Part shown: positions 1 to 10,791 of the stretch, piece after piece
Position numbering within the stretch: the stretch's first letter is position 1
Layout of the letters: each line of letters starts with the position of its first letter
Source: Gremmenia infestans
Taxonomy: Eukaryota > Ascomycota > Leotiomycetes > Helotiales > Hamatocanthoscyphaceae
Reading direction: 5' to 3'
Length of the DNA stretch: 64,000 bases
Assembly (NCBI GenBank): GCA_032629725.1
Contig: JAFEVB010000025.1
Coordinates: 362,822-426,821, forward strand
Translations under genes and position numbers: made by a program
The notes under the pieces: model-generated
What the model was told of the DNA's origin: nothing
Database searches by the model: none
The model's input: the letters and a program-made list of their open reading frames with translations, nothing else

Positions 1-1320
1 CATTTCTGTCATATGAGCTGCTACCTGGGTAGACTCCGCCGCTAAACACTAAGCGCGTGCATCACCACATGCTCAAGCACTGCACTTCACGTCGGAAAGC
101 TTGAGATCGAAGAGATAAAATCGAAGATTAGAAGAATCCCAAAATTAAGTCAATTACCTGGAATACGCTGGTTGCATGTGCGGATTTTGATTTTGATTCT
201 GTCCATTTTTCTACCCTGTTCTGTCATTGTCAAACTGCTTGGACGGTGTGGTGTGGAAAATACACCCACCAGGCTAAAGTTAGCTTGCTGAGAAAACTAA
301 AGGGCAGGAACCCTCACACAGATTTCAAAACACTCAAGCTACATTTTTGCTAGTTAGCATAGTCTAATAAGAACTGAGGAAAAGTCTCTGCTATTCCTAT
401 GCCTATCTATTTTCAAGGAACTAAGCTGTCAAAGCTTAGCGCCAGCTCAATCTTCTTAACCTGAATGGAGAAGTTAACTTTACTATAGTTCCATTTTGCC
501 TGGTAGGGCTGTTATTACATTAGGCCATTTCGTCATAAAGCTGCAAGTGCCATATGTTTCAGGAACCAAGCTGTCAAGGAAATTAGGAAAGCGCAAGCTC
601 GGTTTTTTGAGCTTGAATACCTTTAGTTCCGTTTCGCCTGGTAGGGCTGGTCTTGTAGTCAGGCCATCCTATTATGAAAATGCACTTACCATATGTTTTA
701 GTGACTTTATCTGAGCTGCGATTCTAATTAATGAGTTTAGGTCCCAGTTGTAATATGCTCATTTTCTACTTATCGTTCGTTGCAGCTATGGATTTAGCCA
801 GATTGGGGAAAGGCAGGACCCAAGTGTACAGTTCTTCTCGTTTGGAGTTCCTGGGAGTGATGCCGGGTTGGGAAAGGGCTGACCCGAATATACAAGTTCC
901 CCTGGTTTGGAGCACCTAGTTTATGACACTGATCAGGGCATGAAAAGGAAGTCTTTCTCCCGGTTTTTAAAAATATTTTTTCATTCTTTAACATCGCACA
1001 CACAATTTATCTTCAATCAGTTCACTTTCTTCTTGACAATCGTTAATTATATTGGACTTTCAAGACACCACAAGATCTGAAGATACTCACTCACTTCCGC
1101 TACGACCACGCAAGTCGGGCTTTCAAGCTTGGCATTGTCGTTCTCTTCGCTCTGAAATCACAGATTAGAGACAATTTACCAAGAGAGACGCAACATTATC
1201 GACACAAAATTCATACTCCTCGCTTTAGCCTAGTACACCAACCATCCCAACTCAACACAATTCATACCGGTGTCACCAGAAAGTCATCCACAGCAAACTT
1301 CATCGACTAAGGCCGTCACC
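1..1320. other. Intergenic, upstream of the 884-aa gene
   Basis: No supported gene is seen. Short open frames here have no family resemblance and no convincing splice context. An imperfect tandem duplication lies at about 415-700 (separate entry). The last few hundred bases before 1321 are rich in C and A (CAAC and CACC runs), as is common for fungal 5' leaders. Confidence 0.6.
415..702. repeat. Imperfect tandem duplication, about 140-145 bp unit
   Basis: Two diverged copies follow each other. Shared landmarks in the same order are AAGGAAC(T/C)AAGCTGTCAA at about 415 and 560, GCCTGGTAGGGCTG at about 498 and 636, and CATATGTTT(C/T)AG at about 551 and 689. The spacing drifts between 138 and 145 bp, so small indels have accumulated. 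No coding function is apparent. It could be a decayed repeat fragment or a local promoter-distal duplication. Confidence 0.7.
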
Positions 1321-3975
1321 ATGACTTCATCCATCATCATCAAGCAGGACGAGGCAACGCCTGTCGTCAAGCCATCACCATTACAACCAAACTTACCATC
1401 GCCAAGAGGACCACCCACCCTGAAGAAATTTGATTTCCCTGCCTGGAAGAATGTTTCATCACCCACGGCTCATCTGAAAGTTCTTAGGAACCCAATCCAC
1501 AAGGAGCGCTTGACAGACGCCTATCTCTGTCCCAGCATGAACATCTCGGATACCTATGTCCGTCACTTGAAAAAGACGGCCCCAACTCAGACAGGATTTT
1601 CCACGATTTCCTCGGCTGAAGCATGCCGCGAATTCGAAGAGCAAGCTCTATCAAACAACCACGATGGATGCTTTACCACCTTGAACCGATGGTACGATGA
1701 GCTTCTGGCAATGAAAAGTCAGAAATATAGTGATGGGATGGATAGGCTCAGCAGAAGAGCTGATGAGCTGCTTGCGGACGAATTGAAGTTCCGTGGTTTG
1801 GGCCTGGAGAAGTGGAAGCTCATCACCGAACAAATGGAGCTTGCCGCGAGGGGATTTAAAAAGACCGGCACTGAGCTTAAAGCTGCCACTGAATGCAAAA
1901 AGCAGGCTGGAAATGAAAAGGTTAGCTTGAAAGCCAAAGGATGCCATTCACGTGTTGAAACCACTGGAGGCAACAACAAAGAGAAAGTCCAGCATGTCTG
2001 TGGCAGCGTCGAATGCTATACGATAAGTGCTGACGGGGACTCATCCGACGAGGATTCTGATTCCGACGAAGATTCGGATCCCGATGAATTCAGCAACCGG
2101 CAAATTCGTAGAAATGTCAAATACTACACGGCGCAGAATGTCGATGACTCTTCCGACGAAGATTTCGACGAAGATTCCGATGAAGATTCAGACGAAGATG
2201 ATTTCAACAACTTCTACAACTACGGCGGCGTTCTAACACCACCACCATCAGATGGTAGACTATCGCCAGACTGTGAGCACTCGGACAGCAATTCAGAGCG
2301 ACCAGTGACACCACCCTCTGTTGAGCGTGCAGTTGCAATTCCCTGGACATTACCGGAATTCGGAAAATACCTCAACGGCGTCGTGGAGAAGAAGGCCAAA
2401 ATGGGAAAGGGACAGGAGAGAGACGGGCTCAAGACAGCTCGTTATATCTTCTTGAATACAGTTGCTCGCAGACCACCAGGCCAACTTCCGCAGTACCCTT
2501 GCAGACTCATAGTCTGCGCCTTCAACCATGAAAGCGCTACATCCAAAGAAAAAGCCGCCGCAATCGAGTCTCCCATCCCGTTGATCCGGGTCACCACACC
2601 CAACGGAGTAGTCTGCGAGGCGGACTTCCTACCGAATACGCTGGCTCGGGACTTCGAAGAGGAGAGGCAAGAGCGAGAAGATGCTCAGGAAGATATGCAG
2701 TATAGGCGGGAAAGGTACTTCAGCCGCAAAGAGAAAACTTCTGCTCCTTGGGAAAAGAGGATCGAAAAGGAGAATATCTTGAAATGCAATCAGCGGTTCG
2801 ACGAGTTCATGCAAGAACACAAGCTCCCGTATCCCCTCCGTACTAGGCACACGTATCAACGCCCGTTCTATCTTAAATCTAGCTGTGGCGTGATGGACAC
2901 CATTGCGGAAGAAGAAGAAGAAGAAGAAGAAGACACCATTGTGTACGGACCAACGGCTGTTGATTTTGCGAACCAGAGATTCCTTAATGCGTTACAAAAC
3001 CACCAGATTGCCCAAGAAAGACTCGCTTCGGCCCGTGAAGCCGAGCAGGAATTCAGAGACGTCTTAATGCCAGCGGTGAAGAAAGTACGCGGCCTCATCA
3101 ACAAGCAATATGAGCTGTATATGAAGAACCTCATAGAGGATAGCAGATGGAGTTACAACCTCGGACCCCCCAAGAAGATCGATCCCGCAACAACAGCCGC
3201 ATATCTTCGACTCGCCCTGGCGCAAGGAATCCAAGCGGACCAGCTACACCAAAGCCGGAATGATTCATCGAAGTTCGTCTCTGTCAAATACAGGTATGAG
3301 GTCCATTTCGTCGGCCACTTCATGCAGAATGACATGTTCAAGAATCTCATCACAAGATTCTCCAGGGTTTTTCGTTTGGCGCTTGGAAGCGGCAGGATCA
3401 CGCCCAAGATGCTGAAAGGGTATGATGCGTGGGATGATATCAGAGAGGATCCACTCCCAGGTGGTATCGCGAGGATGAAAAGGAACATGATAGGCAACAG
3501 AACATACGCGCAGCTGAGGAACGTCTCGGACTTCTGTGAAAGAGAGCAGAAGTTGTACGTCGACGAATTGAGGGAAAAAGTGTCAGCAATTCTCGAAAAT
3601 GTGGATGCCATGTCCAAAGACCATCGCCTCTTCAAAGTCAAGACCGAGATTTCTTTGCGGCTTTTGGATCTCTACAAGCCTAGTTTCCGGAAGCCAAAGG
3701 AGGACACATCAGAGCTAGAGAACAAGCCTATGCGGTCCTCTATATCTGAGGGTGGCACGCGAGAAAGCTCAGGGCGTACGGAGAATTGGTGGGCAAAGAA
3801 CGGACGCAACTTTCTGGAGGCAGCTAACAGGACGTCTTTTCGCTCGCCGCGACCTACCGAGACGTTGCAACTGTCTAGAAAGTCACCGAATGATACAAAA
3901 GCCAGAAATAAGAGAGAGGCAGAGGACATGGCTAAATGGATTGCGCCCCTTTGCAAGAAAGGCGGTCCGTCTTAA
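1321..3975 (+). CDS. Hypothetical acidic protein, 884 aa, single exon
   Basis: The family is not recognised. The frame is also open upstream to a GTG at 1270, but the first ATG, at 1321, has a good context (GTCACCATGA) and is chosen as the start. The TAA stop is at 3973-3975. Visible features are a basic, proline-rich N terminus; a low-complexity acidic tract of Asp/Ser/Glu (about residues 238-305) that alternates DSDED-like units; a run of eight glutamates near residue 530; and charged, probably helical segments in the C-terminal half. The C terminus is basic, with many Lys/Arg. There is no signal peptide, membrane segment or catalytic motif. The composition suggests a nuclear or scaffold-like protein, which is inference only. 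Its length and codon use argue strongly that it is a real gene. Confidence 0.8.
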   Translation: MTSSIIIKQDEATPVVKPSPLQPNLPSPRGPPTLKKFDFPAWKNVSSPTAHLKVLRNPIHKERLTDAYLCPSMNISDTYVRHLKKTAPTQTGFSTISSAEACREFEEQALSNNHDGCFTTLNRWYDELLAMKSQKYSDGMDRLSRRADELLADELKFRGLGLEKWKLITEQMELAARGFKKTGTELKAATECKKQAGNEKVSLKAKGCHSRVETTGGNNKEKVQHVCGSVECYTISADGDSSDEDSDSDEDSDPDEFSNRQIRRNVKYYTAQNVDDSSDEDFDEDSDEDSDEDDFNNFYNYGGVLTPPPSDGRLSPDCEHSDSNSERPVTPPSVERAVAIPWTLPEFGKYLNGVVEKKAKMGKGQERDGLKTARYIFLNTVARRPPGQLPQYPCRLIVCAFNHESATSKEKAAAIESPIPLIRVTTPNGVVCEADFLPNTLARDFEEERQEREDAQEDMQYRRERYFSRKEKTSAPWEKRIEKENILKCNQRFDEFMQEHKLPYPLRTRHTYQRPFYLKSSCGVMDTIAEEEEEEEEDTIVYGPTAVDFANQRFLNALQNHQIAQERLASAREAEQEFRDVLMPAVKKVRGLINKQYELYMKNLIEDSRWSYNLGPPKKIDPATTAAYLRLALAQGIQADQLHQSRNDSSKFVSVKYRYEVHFVGHFMQNDMFKNLITRFSRVFRLALGSGRITPKMLKGYDAWDDIREDPLPGGIARMKRNMIGNRTYAQLRNVSDFCEREQKLYVDELREKVSAILENVDAMSKDHRLFKVKTEISLRLLDLYKPSFRKPKEDTSELENKPMRSSISEGGTRESSGRTENWWAKNGRNFLEAANRTSFRSPRPTETLQLSRKSPNDTKARNKREAEDMAKWIAPLCKKGGPS

Positions 3976-5258
3976 GGAGCCAGATTGTGGGAAACCAAAG
4001 CTTTGATGCTCCATGTCGAAAGGGTTAGTGAGAGAGAACGATCGGGGAACGGGGGTGGGGGTTCAAATTGGAATTTATGGGTGTTTGGATTGTGAGATTT
4101 GGAGTTGAGGACGGGAAATAGGATAGGATACCCGACAAATGGTGCTGGACTATTGTCAGCAATTGGTAGGACACATATGATACGCGATGGGAGCACGATG
4201 TAGAAGGATTAATGGCGCACAAGATTATGCCGCAGATGGAAACAATTCGCAAATGCTTACTCCTAAGTTTAGACGTGCTTTGTAAAATTCTAATAATAAG
4301 ATTACAATCTGTTAAAAAGGCAACTTGTTCCTATGCAAACCTATTTGATTAACTAATGTGCTTTGTCTCTTGTCTTGGCTGGCTGATTTGCAAAAAGCCG
4401 ACTGGCGGATGAAGAGGCATTCTGGCAAGGTGTTATAATACGAACGTGTAGATGAAGTAATCCTTATATATTCAGCCACAACACTGTTAATTTGCACAGT
4501 CTTCTCATCTGCGTAAAACCACTTACTCGAGGACCTTTGATAATCTAACCAGTATTACCCCTAACTCCAGGCAAAAAGTATGAACCTCCCAGTCAACACT
4601 AGGTACACTTGTCAACCTAGGCCGCAATGCCAATCGAAGATTCCTCCTTCTTATACCCTCCCATGCAATGCCCCAATTCTTCCTTGGCCCTCGCAAGCGT
4701 ATGTCTAATATACAGATTCCTCCTACACCCTACCTCACTACGCGTCCGAAGCATTATAACTAGATCGTCTGAAGAAAATATCCAGGCGCTTCAGAACTCG
4801 GCGAAGAGAGAGGAAGATGACTCAAACTCATCATCATCCTCATCGCCAGATGTCACCATATCATCACTGTACCACCAAGTCTCATCGTCCTCGCTATAAA
4901 TGTTCTCCTTTTGCTTCTTCGGGAGAAACCGCATCTGGAGCTTCGGAACGCAGGATATTGGGGGTGGGTTCTTTGCCTGCTGGAGCAAGAGAAGTGTTTT
5001 CAGACTATTCTGATCTCTTTGTTTCGTCTGACGTGTCACTTGACCGTCGAGAGTATTGTTTTTCGAGAGCCCTACCATATATCTAGCTTCGGAGTTAGAC
5101 TTTTCAATAATGGTATCAACATATCCGCCAATATATTTATTAAGTGGGGTTGTATTTGCTGTTACCTCTAGCGTACGGCCATTTTAGACATCATTTCCGG
5201 CTTCGCTGTTATTCTACTTATTATTGCTAGGCAGGGCGTCGTTTTTCCCGTTCCCTTC
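3976..5258. other. Intergenic between convergent genes
   Basis: Lies between the 3' ends of the 884-aa gene (+) and the amidoligase gene (-). Small open frames at about 4627-5170 have no recognisable domain and overlap each other on both strands. No RNA gene or repeat was recognised. Confidence 0.55.
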
Positions 5259-6949
5259 TTAACCTCCATCCCCTCCATCCTCACCCTCTCCTTCATCTTC
5301 ATCGTCGGTCAATGGGTCATCCTGAGGCGGATCTTCATTATCAGTCCTATCATCTTCATCTCCCTTCTCATACAACGCATATCTCGAAATCTTATGCCGC
5401 CAAAACTCTCTAGCCTCCACGCTCAACCCCATCAAATCAATCAGTCTATTGATATTGACAGGACTAAGCACAGTGGCTCCCCCATCCTTACTATAACTTT
5501 GAAAGTTATCGATTGGGAACTGCCCCGGATATTCGGCATGGAACTCTGCCAGCCGAACCAGAGCAACACAGAAATCAACCCAGTGGTGGATTTCTTCAGC
5601 TACCAGGGTTCCCCTCGCCTGGCGGAATTCAATGGTCTGCGCGTATCCATTGCCTCGGCATAAATAGGTAAAGTTGACGAACCGATTGCGGTCTCCATGT
5701 TCATGTCCCGGTCTGTTCTCTGCCGGCCAGCACATCAATCTAGATAACGCGGATGCGTCCTGGCAATTGTAAATTTCTTGCCTAATTTCTACGAATTTGT
5801 TTTTGGCTCCACGCAGGATTGCACTTTCGCTGTGTCGCAGGGTATGTGTCGAGCAATCGAGTTTGCTAAGATGTCGGGTCAATGTGTCTTCGTCATAGAG
5901 GAAGCCTAGTCGATTGCTGTTCAGACTCCTTATTGTGGCTGCATGTCCGTGCCTACGACATGGGGGATGCAATTTGCTGATTTCTTCTTCATACACAATA
6001 AGTAGAAGGGCAAGCTCTTTTGAGACGTTTAGGTCCTTGGGTGCTTCGATGTGAACGTGCAGGCCACACTGATTGGTGAGAAACGCGTTATGATTGCTGA
6101 TTTGCGTGCCTTTCACGACGTCGATGATAGCCCCAATCTCATCTCCATCGGCTGGCTCTCCGGTGTTGAGGATCCGGGACGCCAGCTCGATACCATATGA
6201 GTCCCACTCGTTTGGGTCAATTGCCTTTTCTGGTAGCCAAGTGCCTATGTTCGCTCCACGACCGCACACTGTATGGTCCACGGTGATGATCCACTTTTTA
6301 TATCCCTCTGATAATATCAAAGCTCTATCTTCTCCGGAGAGAGTCCCACGAACCAAGGTATGTAGATTGGGAAGCTTCTCGGCCAGTTTTCTCTTCACTA
6401 TCATCTGTGGCTCTAGCTTGTACTGTTGCTAAATTAGCAGAGATCCGATGAGGACATAGGATTGTACAGTCAATACAACAACTTTAAGCAAGTATGTATG
6501 GTAATGAACAAAAACGAATATGAATTAAGAATGGCTCAAGCGATAATCAACTACCAGCAGCAGAGCGGTGTGCAATTATGCAACATGGGGTTTTGTTGCA
6601 GAGAAGCTAATACGTACTGGTCGCACTTTGTTGGGATTACCCCCCTCCAATATCGCCCAGCTGTTGTAAGGGTGGTCCTATCGCAACGAATTAGCATAGT
6701 AAAAACTCAAGTGGTTAAGTACGAAAATAGCCCTACCGGCAAAGCCCTAGGATCAATACGCGTGAACTTAGGATACACCTCCCTCTCAAAATACCTCAAA
6801 TCCTTCCTAATTGTATCCGCAACCCCATCCGTATAACCTAGCTGCAGAGCTTCCTGTCTAAACGCAAATACAAATTCAAGCTCAACGCCATAATGAATCG
6901 GCCGAGTATGTAATCGTGGTGACGGTCTAAGCGTCTGCGTACTTGACAT
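5259..6949 (-). CDS. Putative amidoligase (ATP-grasp-like), 478 aa, three exons
   Basis: Proposed exons on the minus strand are 6949-6737, 6677-6618 and 6422-5259. Both introns (59 and 195 nt) begin GT, end AG and carry GCTAAT branch-point-like sites. Joining them gives one phase-0 frame of 478 aa. The start is the ATG at 6949, just before the family's N-terminal motif YGVELEFVF (about residues 20-28). Exon 2 supplies an NSWAI..VRP segment, and exon 3 carries WIITVDHTV and the family signature QCGLHVHIEAP. This order matches Amidoligase_2 proteins (Pfam PF12224), which are predicted to form amide bonds using ATP; the fungal substrates are unknown. The C-terminal tail (last ~30 residues) is almost entirely Asp/Glu/Gly. 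The 60-nt middle exon is inferred from splice sites and motif continuity, not from transcripts. Confidence 0.8.
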
Positions 6950-7746
6950 TCTTCTCCGGTGCTTCTATATCCAAAAAGGGACAAATAAACGCAAGGCGCA
7001 TGCATGAAAAGAAAAGAAGCAGATCCCCCCAAAAAATAAAATGGGTAGTGGAATAAAAAAAAAGAAAAGAAAGGTTTTGCTGTCAAGATTCCATTGTGGT
7101 GTGCTATTCGTAAATGGACTGGACGGCGGAGCGGATAAACTAGTGGGGATTCATCGGAATACTGTAGTACAGTAGGGGTTTAAAGAACCAAGACATGATA
7201 AAAGCAAAGTCGTGCTGGACATAAAATCAACACTTGCAAATTCCATTCCCTCTGGTACATGATAAATTGATTGCCGCTTTTTCTGTCTGTCCATTTCGAG
7301 GAAGAGATAGTTATGAAGAAAAAAGATGGAACTGACTGACACTGCGAGTTGGATATGAGTTGTAGAAATACATATTGCTCAACTTGCTTCCATATATACT
7401 CAGCTCGTCATGGGAGTCTATAGACATGTATGGACCATCAAGAGATAGACAGGTGGAGCTCTTATCTTATGGGATATTTGGCTAGATATACTTGTGTGGA
7501 TGTTCCAATCCACTATGATCCATAGTACGCGTATCATGGCGTTTGACTGTCGTCCTGCTTTGTGCCCTGCTGGCAAGTCCTGTCATGCTCTGTTGTGTTT
7601 GGTTGATTCATGACCAAGTGGTACAACTGGGTGATCTTGACTTGTTGTTGATGCCTGGCCACTCTGACTAGCAGTTTGTTTCTGTCATCCCTGGCTGCCA
7701 GACTTGTGGTGTCTTTTGTCTTGCCTTTGAACCGAGCGCGGTTGAA
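6950..7746. other. Intergenic
   Basis: Lies between the 5' end of the amidoligase gene and the 3' end of the glycosyltransferase gene, both on the minus strand. It contains A-rich and purine-rich runs (about 7020-7070) and no supported coding region or repeat. Confidence 0.5.
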
Positions 7747-8913
7747 TTAGGCGTTGTCCTTAAATCCAGCATTCGGTCCATCCCGATCCAAAAGATAGCG
7801 AAACCTTTCCCTATCACTCTTTAGAAATTCGGGAACGTCCTCATTGTCCTCGATCCGGTCATAGATCTCCCCCTCTCGATCCCACAAATCTAAGCCCTGC
7901 CGTACCCTGTCTGAAATCCCCTTCGGATCCCTAAATTCTTCTTTATTCAAGGACATGTGAGAGAAGCTATTCATCTTGTTCAAGACCTCGTCGATCGTTT
8001 CAAAACATGTACTACAATGCCACCCAGCGTTCCAGAGATCGGCCTTATCCCACCAGGTCTTGACTATGTTACCGCCTTCGCCATTTCTTAAATCAACCGG
8101 TAATATCGTTCTCTCTCCCTTGTAGATGGTAGCTTGGCCATGCGCCCACTGCGGTCCCCTATGTAGCCACTGAAACCCATAGTAGTAGAATTGACTTCTG
8201 AGCGTGAGTCTCGGCTGGAACGCACAATTGCGAAGCAGGGCCAGGGTAGCTGGTCGAACAATCTCATCCACATCAGAGACTAACAACACGTCGCCTATAT
8301 TTGCGCGCTGTTCGCCTTGTAGATACGGCACGACCTGGAGAAACATCGCGTTGCGCTGGTGATCCTCCAAGTCCCACGTCCGTTGGGCGTTGGGCGGGGG
8401 GTTCTGAAGCTCCCTGTATATCATCTGCTTGTGGAATTTCTCGAAACGCGCCCAGTTGTCTTTCAGTGTGAGGGGCTTCAGATGGCCGGTAAATGTAAGG
8501 GGTGATTCGACAATGATGAAGTAATCGACGGTTGAGGAGAGCGTATTCAAGCGGATCTCGAGCCAGTCAAGCTCGTCGTTCAGCATGAAGAGGTCGTATA
8601 TCTTGCGGCGGCGTGTGCGGAGGGGGTAGGGCTGCCAGTTCTGCTGCCGGCAGAAGGCGTGTGCCTGTTCGAGTGGAAGGAAGTCATGGTGTTGGGTATC
8701 TTTGGAAGGGTTTGGGTGGAGGGTTGTTTCGAAGGCTATCTCTGCGGATGTGACGGCGTGGGGTTGGGACGTGAATGGGTGCTTCTGCTCAGTGAAGAGG
8801 GCGAGGAGCCAGAGTGATGCTATGGCAAGGGCGGTTTCTCTCCAATATTGACGGCTTGTCTTGAGTAGCCATTGCCAGCGTCGCCGGTAGCGGGTGTCAA
8901 CCCTCAGCAACAT
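7747..8913 (-). CDS. GT17-family glycosyltransferase (beta-1,4-GlcNAc-transferase-like), 388 aa
   Basis: Single exon from ATG 8913. It has a short cytoplasmic basic N terminus, then one hydrophobic segment (about residues 27-42, rich in Ala/Leu/Trp) that would act as a type II signal anchor, placing the catalytic domain in the Golgi lumen. The catalytic part shows the hallmarks of glycosyltransferase family 17: RKIYDLFMLNDELDWLEIRL, FIIVESPLTFTG, and a DxD-type site in LLVSDVDEIVRP expected to bind the metal and sugar nucleotide. Family members related to mammalian MGAT3 transfer N-acetylglucosamine to N-glycan cores; the acceptor used by fungal homologues is not established. The length is normal for fungal members. 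No frameshift is seen. Confidence 0.88.
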   Translation of the reverse strand: MLLRVDTRYRRRWQWLLKTSRQYWRETALAIASLWLLALFTEQKHPFTSQPHAVTSAEIAFETTLHPNPSKDTQHHDFLPLEQAHAFCRQQNWQPYPLRTRRRKIYDLFMLNDELDWLEIRLNTLSSTVDYFIIVESPLTFTGHLKPLTLKDNWARFEKFHKQMIYRELQNPPPNAQRTWDLEDHQRNAMFLQVVPYLQGEQRANIGDVLLVSDVDEIVRPATLALLRNCAFQPRLTLRSQFYYYGFQWLHRGPQWAHGQATIYKGERTILPVDLRNGEGGNIVKTWWDKADLWNAGWHCSTCFETIDEVLNKMNSFSHMSLNKEEFRDPKGISDRVRQGLDLWDREGEIYDRIEDNEDVPEFLKSDRERFRYLLDRDGPNAGFKDNA

Positions 8914-9558
8914 GGCTTTGACTTTGGCTCTGGCATGCGCATACTCAAGTCAGAATAGCTTCAGGTGAATCTGTACATTCTGACAATTTCAACCACCACA
9001 ATCGGAGAGGCTATCATGGCTGTACTGCAACCCCTTGCCCCTTTTTTCCTTTCCGATGCCCTCATTTTAGACGTCGCGTCCCTGTTTGGTTCGCTTGCAT
9101 CTGGTGGCGCTTGAACCTCCGGGGTAACTTAAAGGGGCAGAAGCAATGCAGTGCAGTGCTGTGCTGTGGCGGCACGGTACAATACAGTACGTACTGTAGT
9201 TGCATCCTGCAAAAGGTTGTGTTGTTCAAGGTACGTAGATGAAACTACAGGTATTCTTTTGAAATATAAACTTTATTGGATAAATAGTTGTAACTTGACA
9301 CTACCGTCTATATAGCGTATTCTTCGACTAGCAGAATGCTGCTTCTCCCTCTTTCTAACCAAGGCTGCCAATGACTTTATGTTATCCCAATACCTTGAGC
9401 ATACTATTATATTGCCTTCTATATCATTTGCCATTGAAGCCTCGCGATCTATCAGGAGCCAACCCTCATCATACAAGCAAGCCTGTCTAGCCAGCAGGTC
9501 TTGATAAAGACGGTACAATTACAACGCCGAATTATCCAACCCTTGATGGGGACTAAGC
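8914..9558. other. Intergenic with a small palindrome
   Basis: Lies between the glycosyltransferase start and the phosphatase stop, both minus strand. It holds a GC-alternating stretch (GCAGTGCAGTGCTGTGCTG) near 9149 and a perfect 16-bp palindrome at 9183-9198 (TACAGTACGTACTGTA). No coding region is supported. Confidence 0.5.
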
Positions 9559-10791
9559 CTACTTTCCTTCTTCGCACACAATTGCCACCACAACGCAGAT
9601 GTCATCTACCTTGCCACCATGCCAGTTCTCGTGCGGGTACTCTCTCTGGACTTCCTTGGCGAATGGCCCATCCAGCTTCGTGTTGACACTGGCTGCTTTG
9701 GCTTCATGCGTGATGCCCACAGCCACGAAGTTCTGCAAACTTGGAATCTCTTCAGCCCCGCTCTTCCCATCATCAGCAATGATAAAATTGTGCAAACCGT
9801 CCCCGACTATTATCCCCTTCTCGGTATGTACCCAAGCCCTAGCTCCAACCATTATTTTCGACACGATCTTCAGAATCGATTGACTCGATAGATTGTCCCA
9901 CACCCCATCGCTGGCAAACACCAACACGTCGCCATGCCGTAACGAGTGCTGCGAAACATGAGCATCCTTGGGCATATCGCAGAGCTGCGTGCCTCCAAAA
10001 GCTGCGGCCTGGGCAAGAATCTTGGGCGGAACAACGGATAACTGATATGGCGTATTAAAAGCATGCGTCTGAGGCTCCGAATAATTATGTACCGCATTCA
10101 GCCTCAACTGCACAAACCCCGAGTCACCTAGATTAGCAACCTCAAGACTCCCACTCTCCTTTGCAATAGCCACACAAGCCGTACTCCCCCCAGCCGGAAC
10201 CGAAGGATCCTTGCATATATCCTCGTAGCCTCTTTGCATAAGACTCATAGCACCTATCGGCGGATCCCATTCCCCTGGCTTGTATGTGTATGCTGCGTAA
10301 GCCATGTAGTCGCAGAATCCGTGAGCGAAATCCGCTGGGTCCACGCCGGAATCTACCCATCCTCCCACCCCATCTGCGATCCCAAATGCAGTGTCCGGGC
10401 TATCTCCCACACGGCTGACGAAGAAGGCATCCTGCCCACTACCTGGCCGCGTAGACTTGTCTTTTCGTCGCGCGCGGATGCGGTTGTGGGGGTTGAAATT
10501 GAAAACATTCGTTTCTGGGTTGTAGCGGCGATCTTTAGCTGTGAAGGATGCTGCGATTCCGTAGGTGAATTTTGACTTAAGGGTTCGGGAGGTGTGGAAT
10601 GCTCTCGAACTTGGTGGGTGGTGAGGTATTTGGGGAGAACTGGAGATGTGGCGACTTGTAAGAGGGGACTGCCGGCGTCGGGAGAGGGTTGTGAAGCTCG
10701 CTGCTTCTAAGCAGCTGGCAGTGACACCGGTGATATGTAATGGATTATTCCTAGATGCTGCAACAGCGACGCGCCGCAAAGAAGACGCCAT
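9559..10791 (-). CDS. PTC7: PTC7-like mitochondrial PP2C-type protein phosphatase, 410 aa
   Basis: Single exon from ATG 10791. The first ~75 residues are rich in Arg/Ser with almost no acidic residues, as expected for a mitochondrial targeting sequence. The PP2C core carries the metal-binding and structural motifs in order: DAFFVS, then GIADGVGGW (Asp near residue 140, binding the two metal ions), VANLGDSGF, VFASDGVWDNLS, and DDICVVVAIV at the C terminus (final metal-binding Asp). The GVGGWVDSGVDP stretch is characteristic of the PTC7/Azr1 branch rather than generic PP2Cs. In yeast Ptc7 dephosphorylates mitochondrial proteins, including a coenzyme Q biosynthesis factor. Neighbouring JAC1 is also mitochondrial, but nothing in the sequence shows co-regulation. 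Confidence 0.92.
   Translation of the reverse strand: MASSLRRVAVAASRNNPLHITGVTASCLEAASFTTLSRRRQSPLTSRHISSSPQIPHHPPSSRAFHTSRTLKSKFTYGIAASFTAKDRRYNPETNVFNFNPHNRIRARRKDKSTRPGSGQDAFFVSRVGDSPDTAFGIADGVGGWVDSGVDPADFAHGFCDYMAYAAYTYKPGEWDPPIGAMSLMQRGYEDICKDPSVPAGGSTACVAIAKESGSLEVANLGDSGFVQLRLNAVHNYSEPQTHAFNTPYQLSVVPPKILAQAAAFGGTQLCDMPKDAHVSQHSLRHGDVLVFASDGVWDNLSSQSILKIVSKIMVGARAWVHTEKGIIVGDGLHNFIIADDGKSGAEEIPSLQNFVAVGITHEAKAASVNTKLDGPFAKEVQREYPHENWHGGKVDDICVVVAIVCEEGK

Noticed and set aside
496..1003. Three short open frames on both strands
   Set aside because: They overlap each other, have no domain or splice context and lie over a tandem duplication; treated as chance.
1270..1320. Upstream extension of the 884-aa ORF
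   Set aside because: It would need a GTG start; the ATG at 1321 has better context and is in the same frame.
4627..5171. Several 86-95-codon frames on both strands
   Set aside because: Mutually overlapping, low-complexity Ser runs, no recognisable family; lies between two convergent gene ends.
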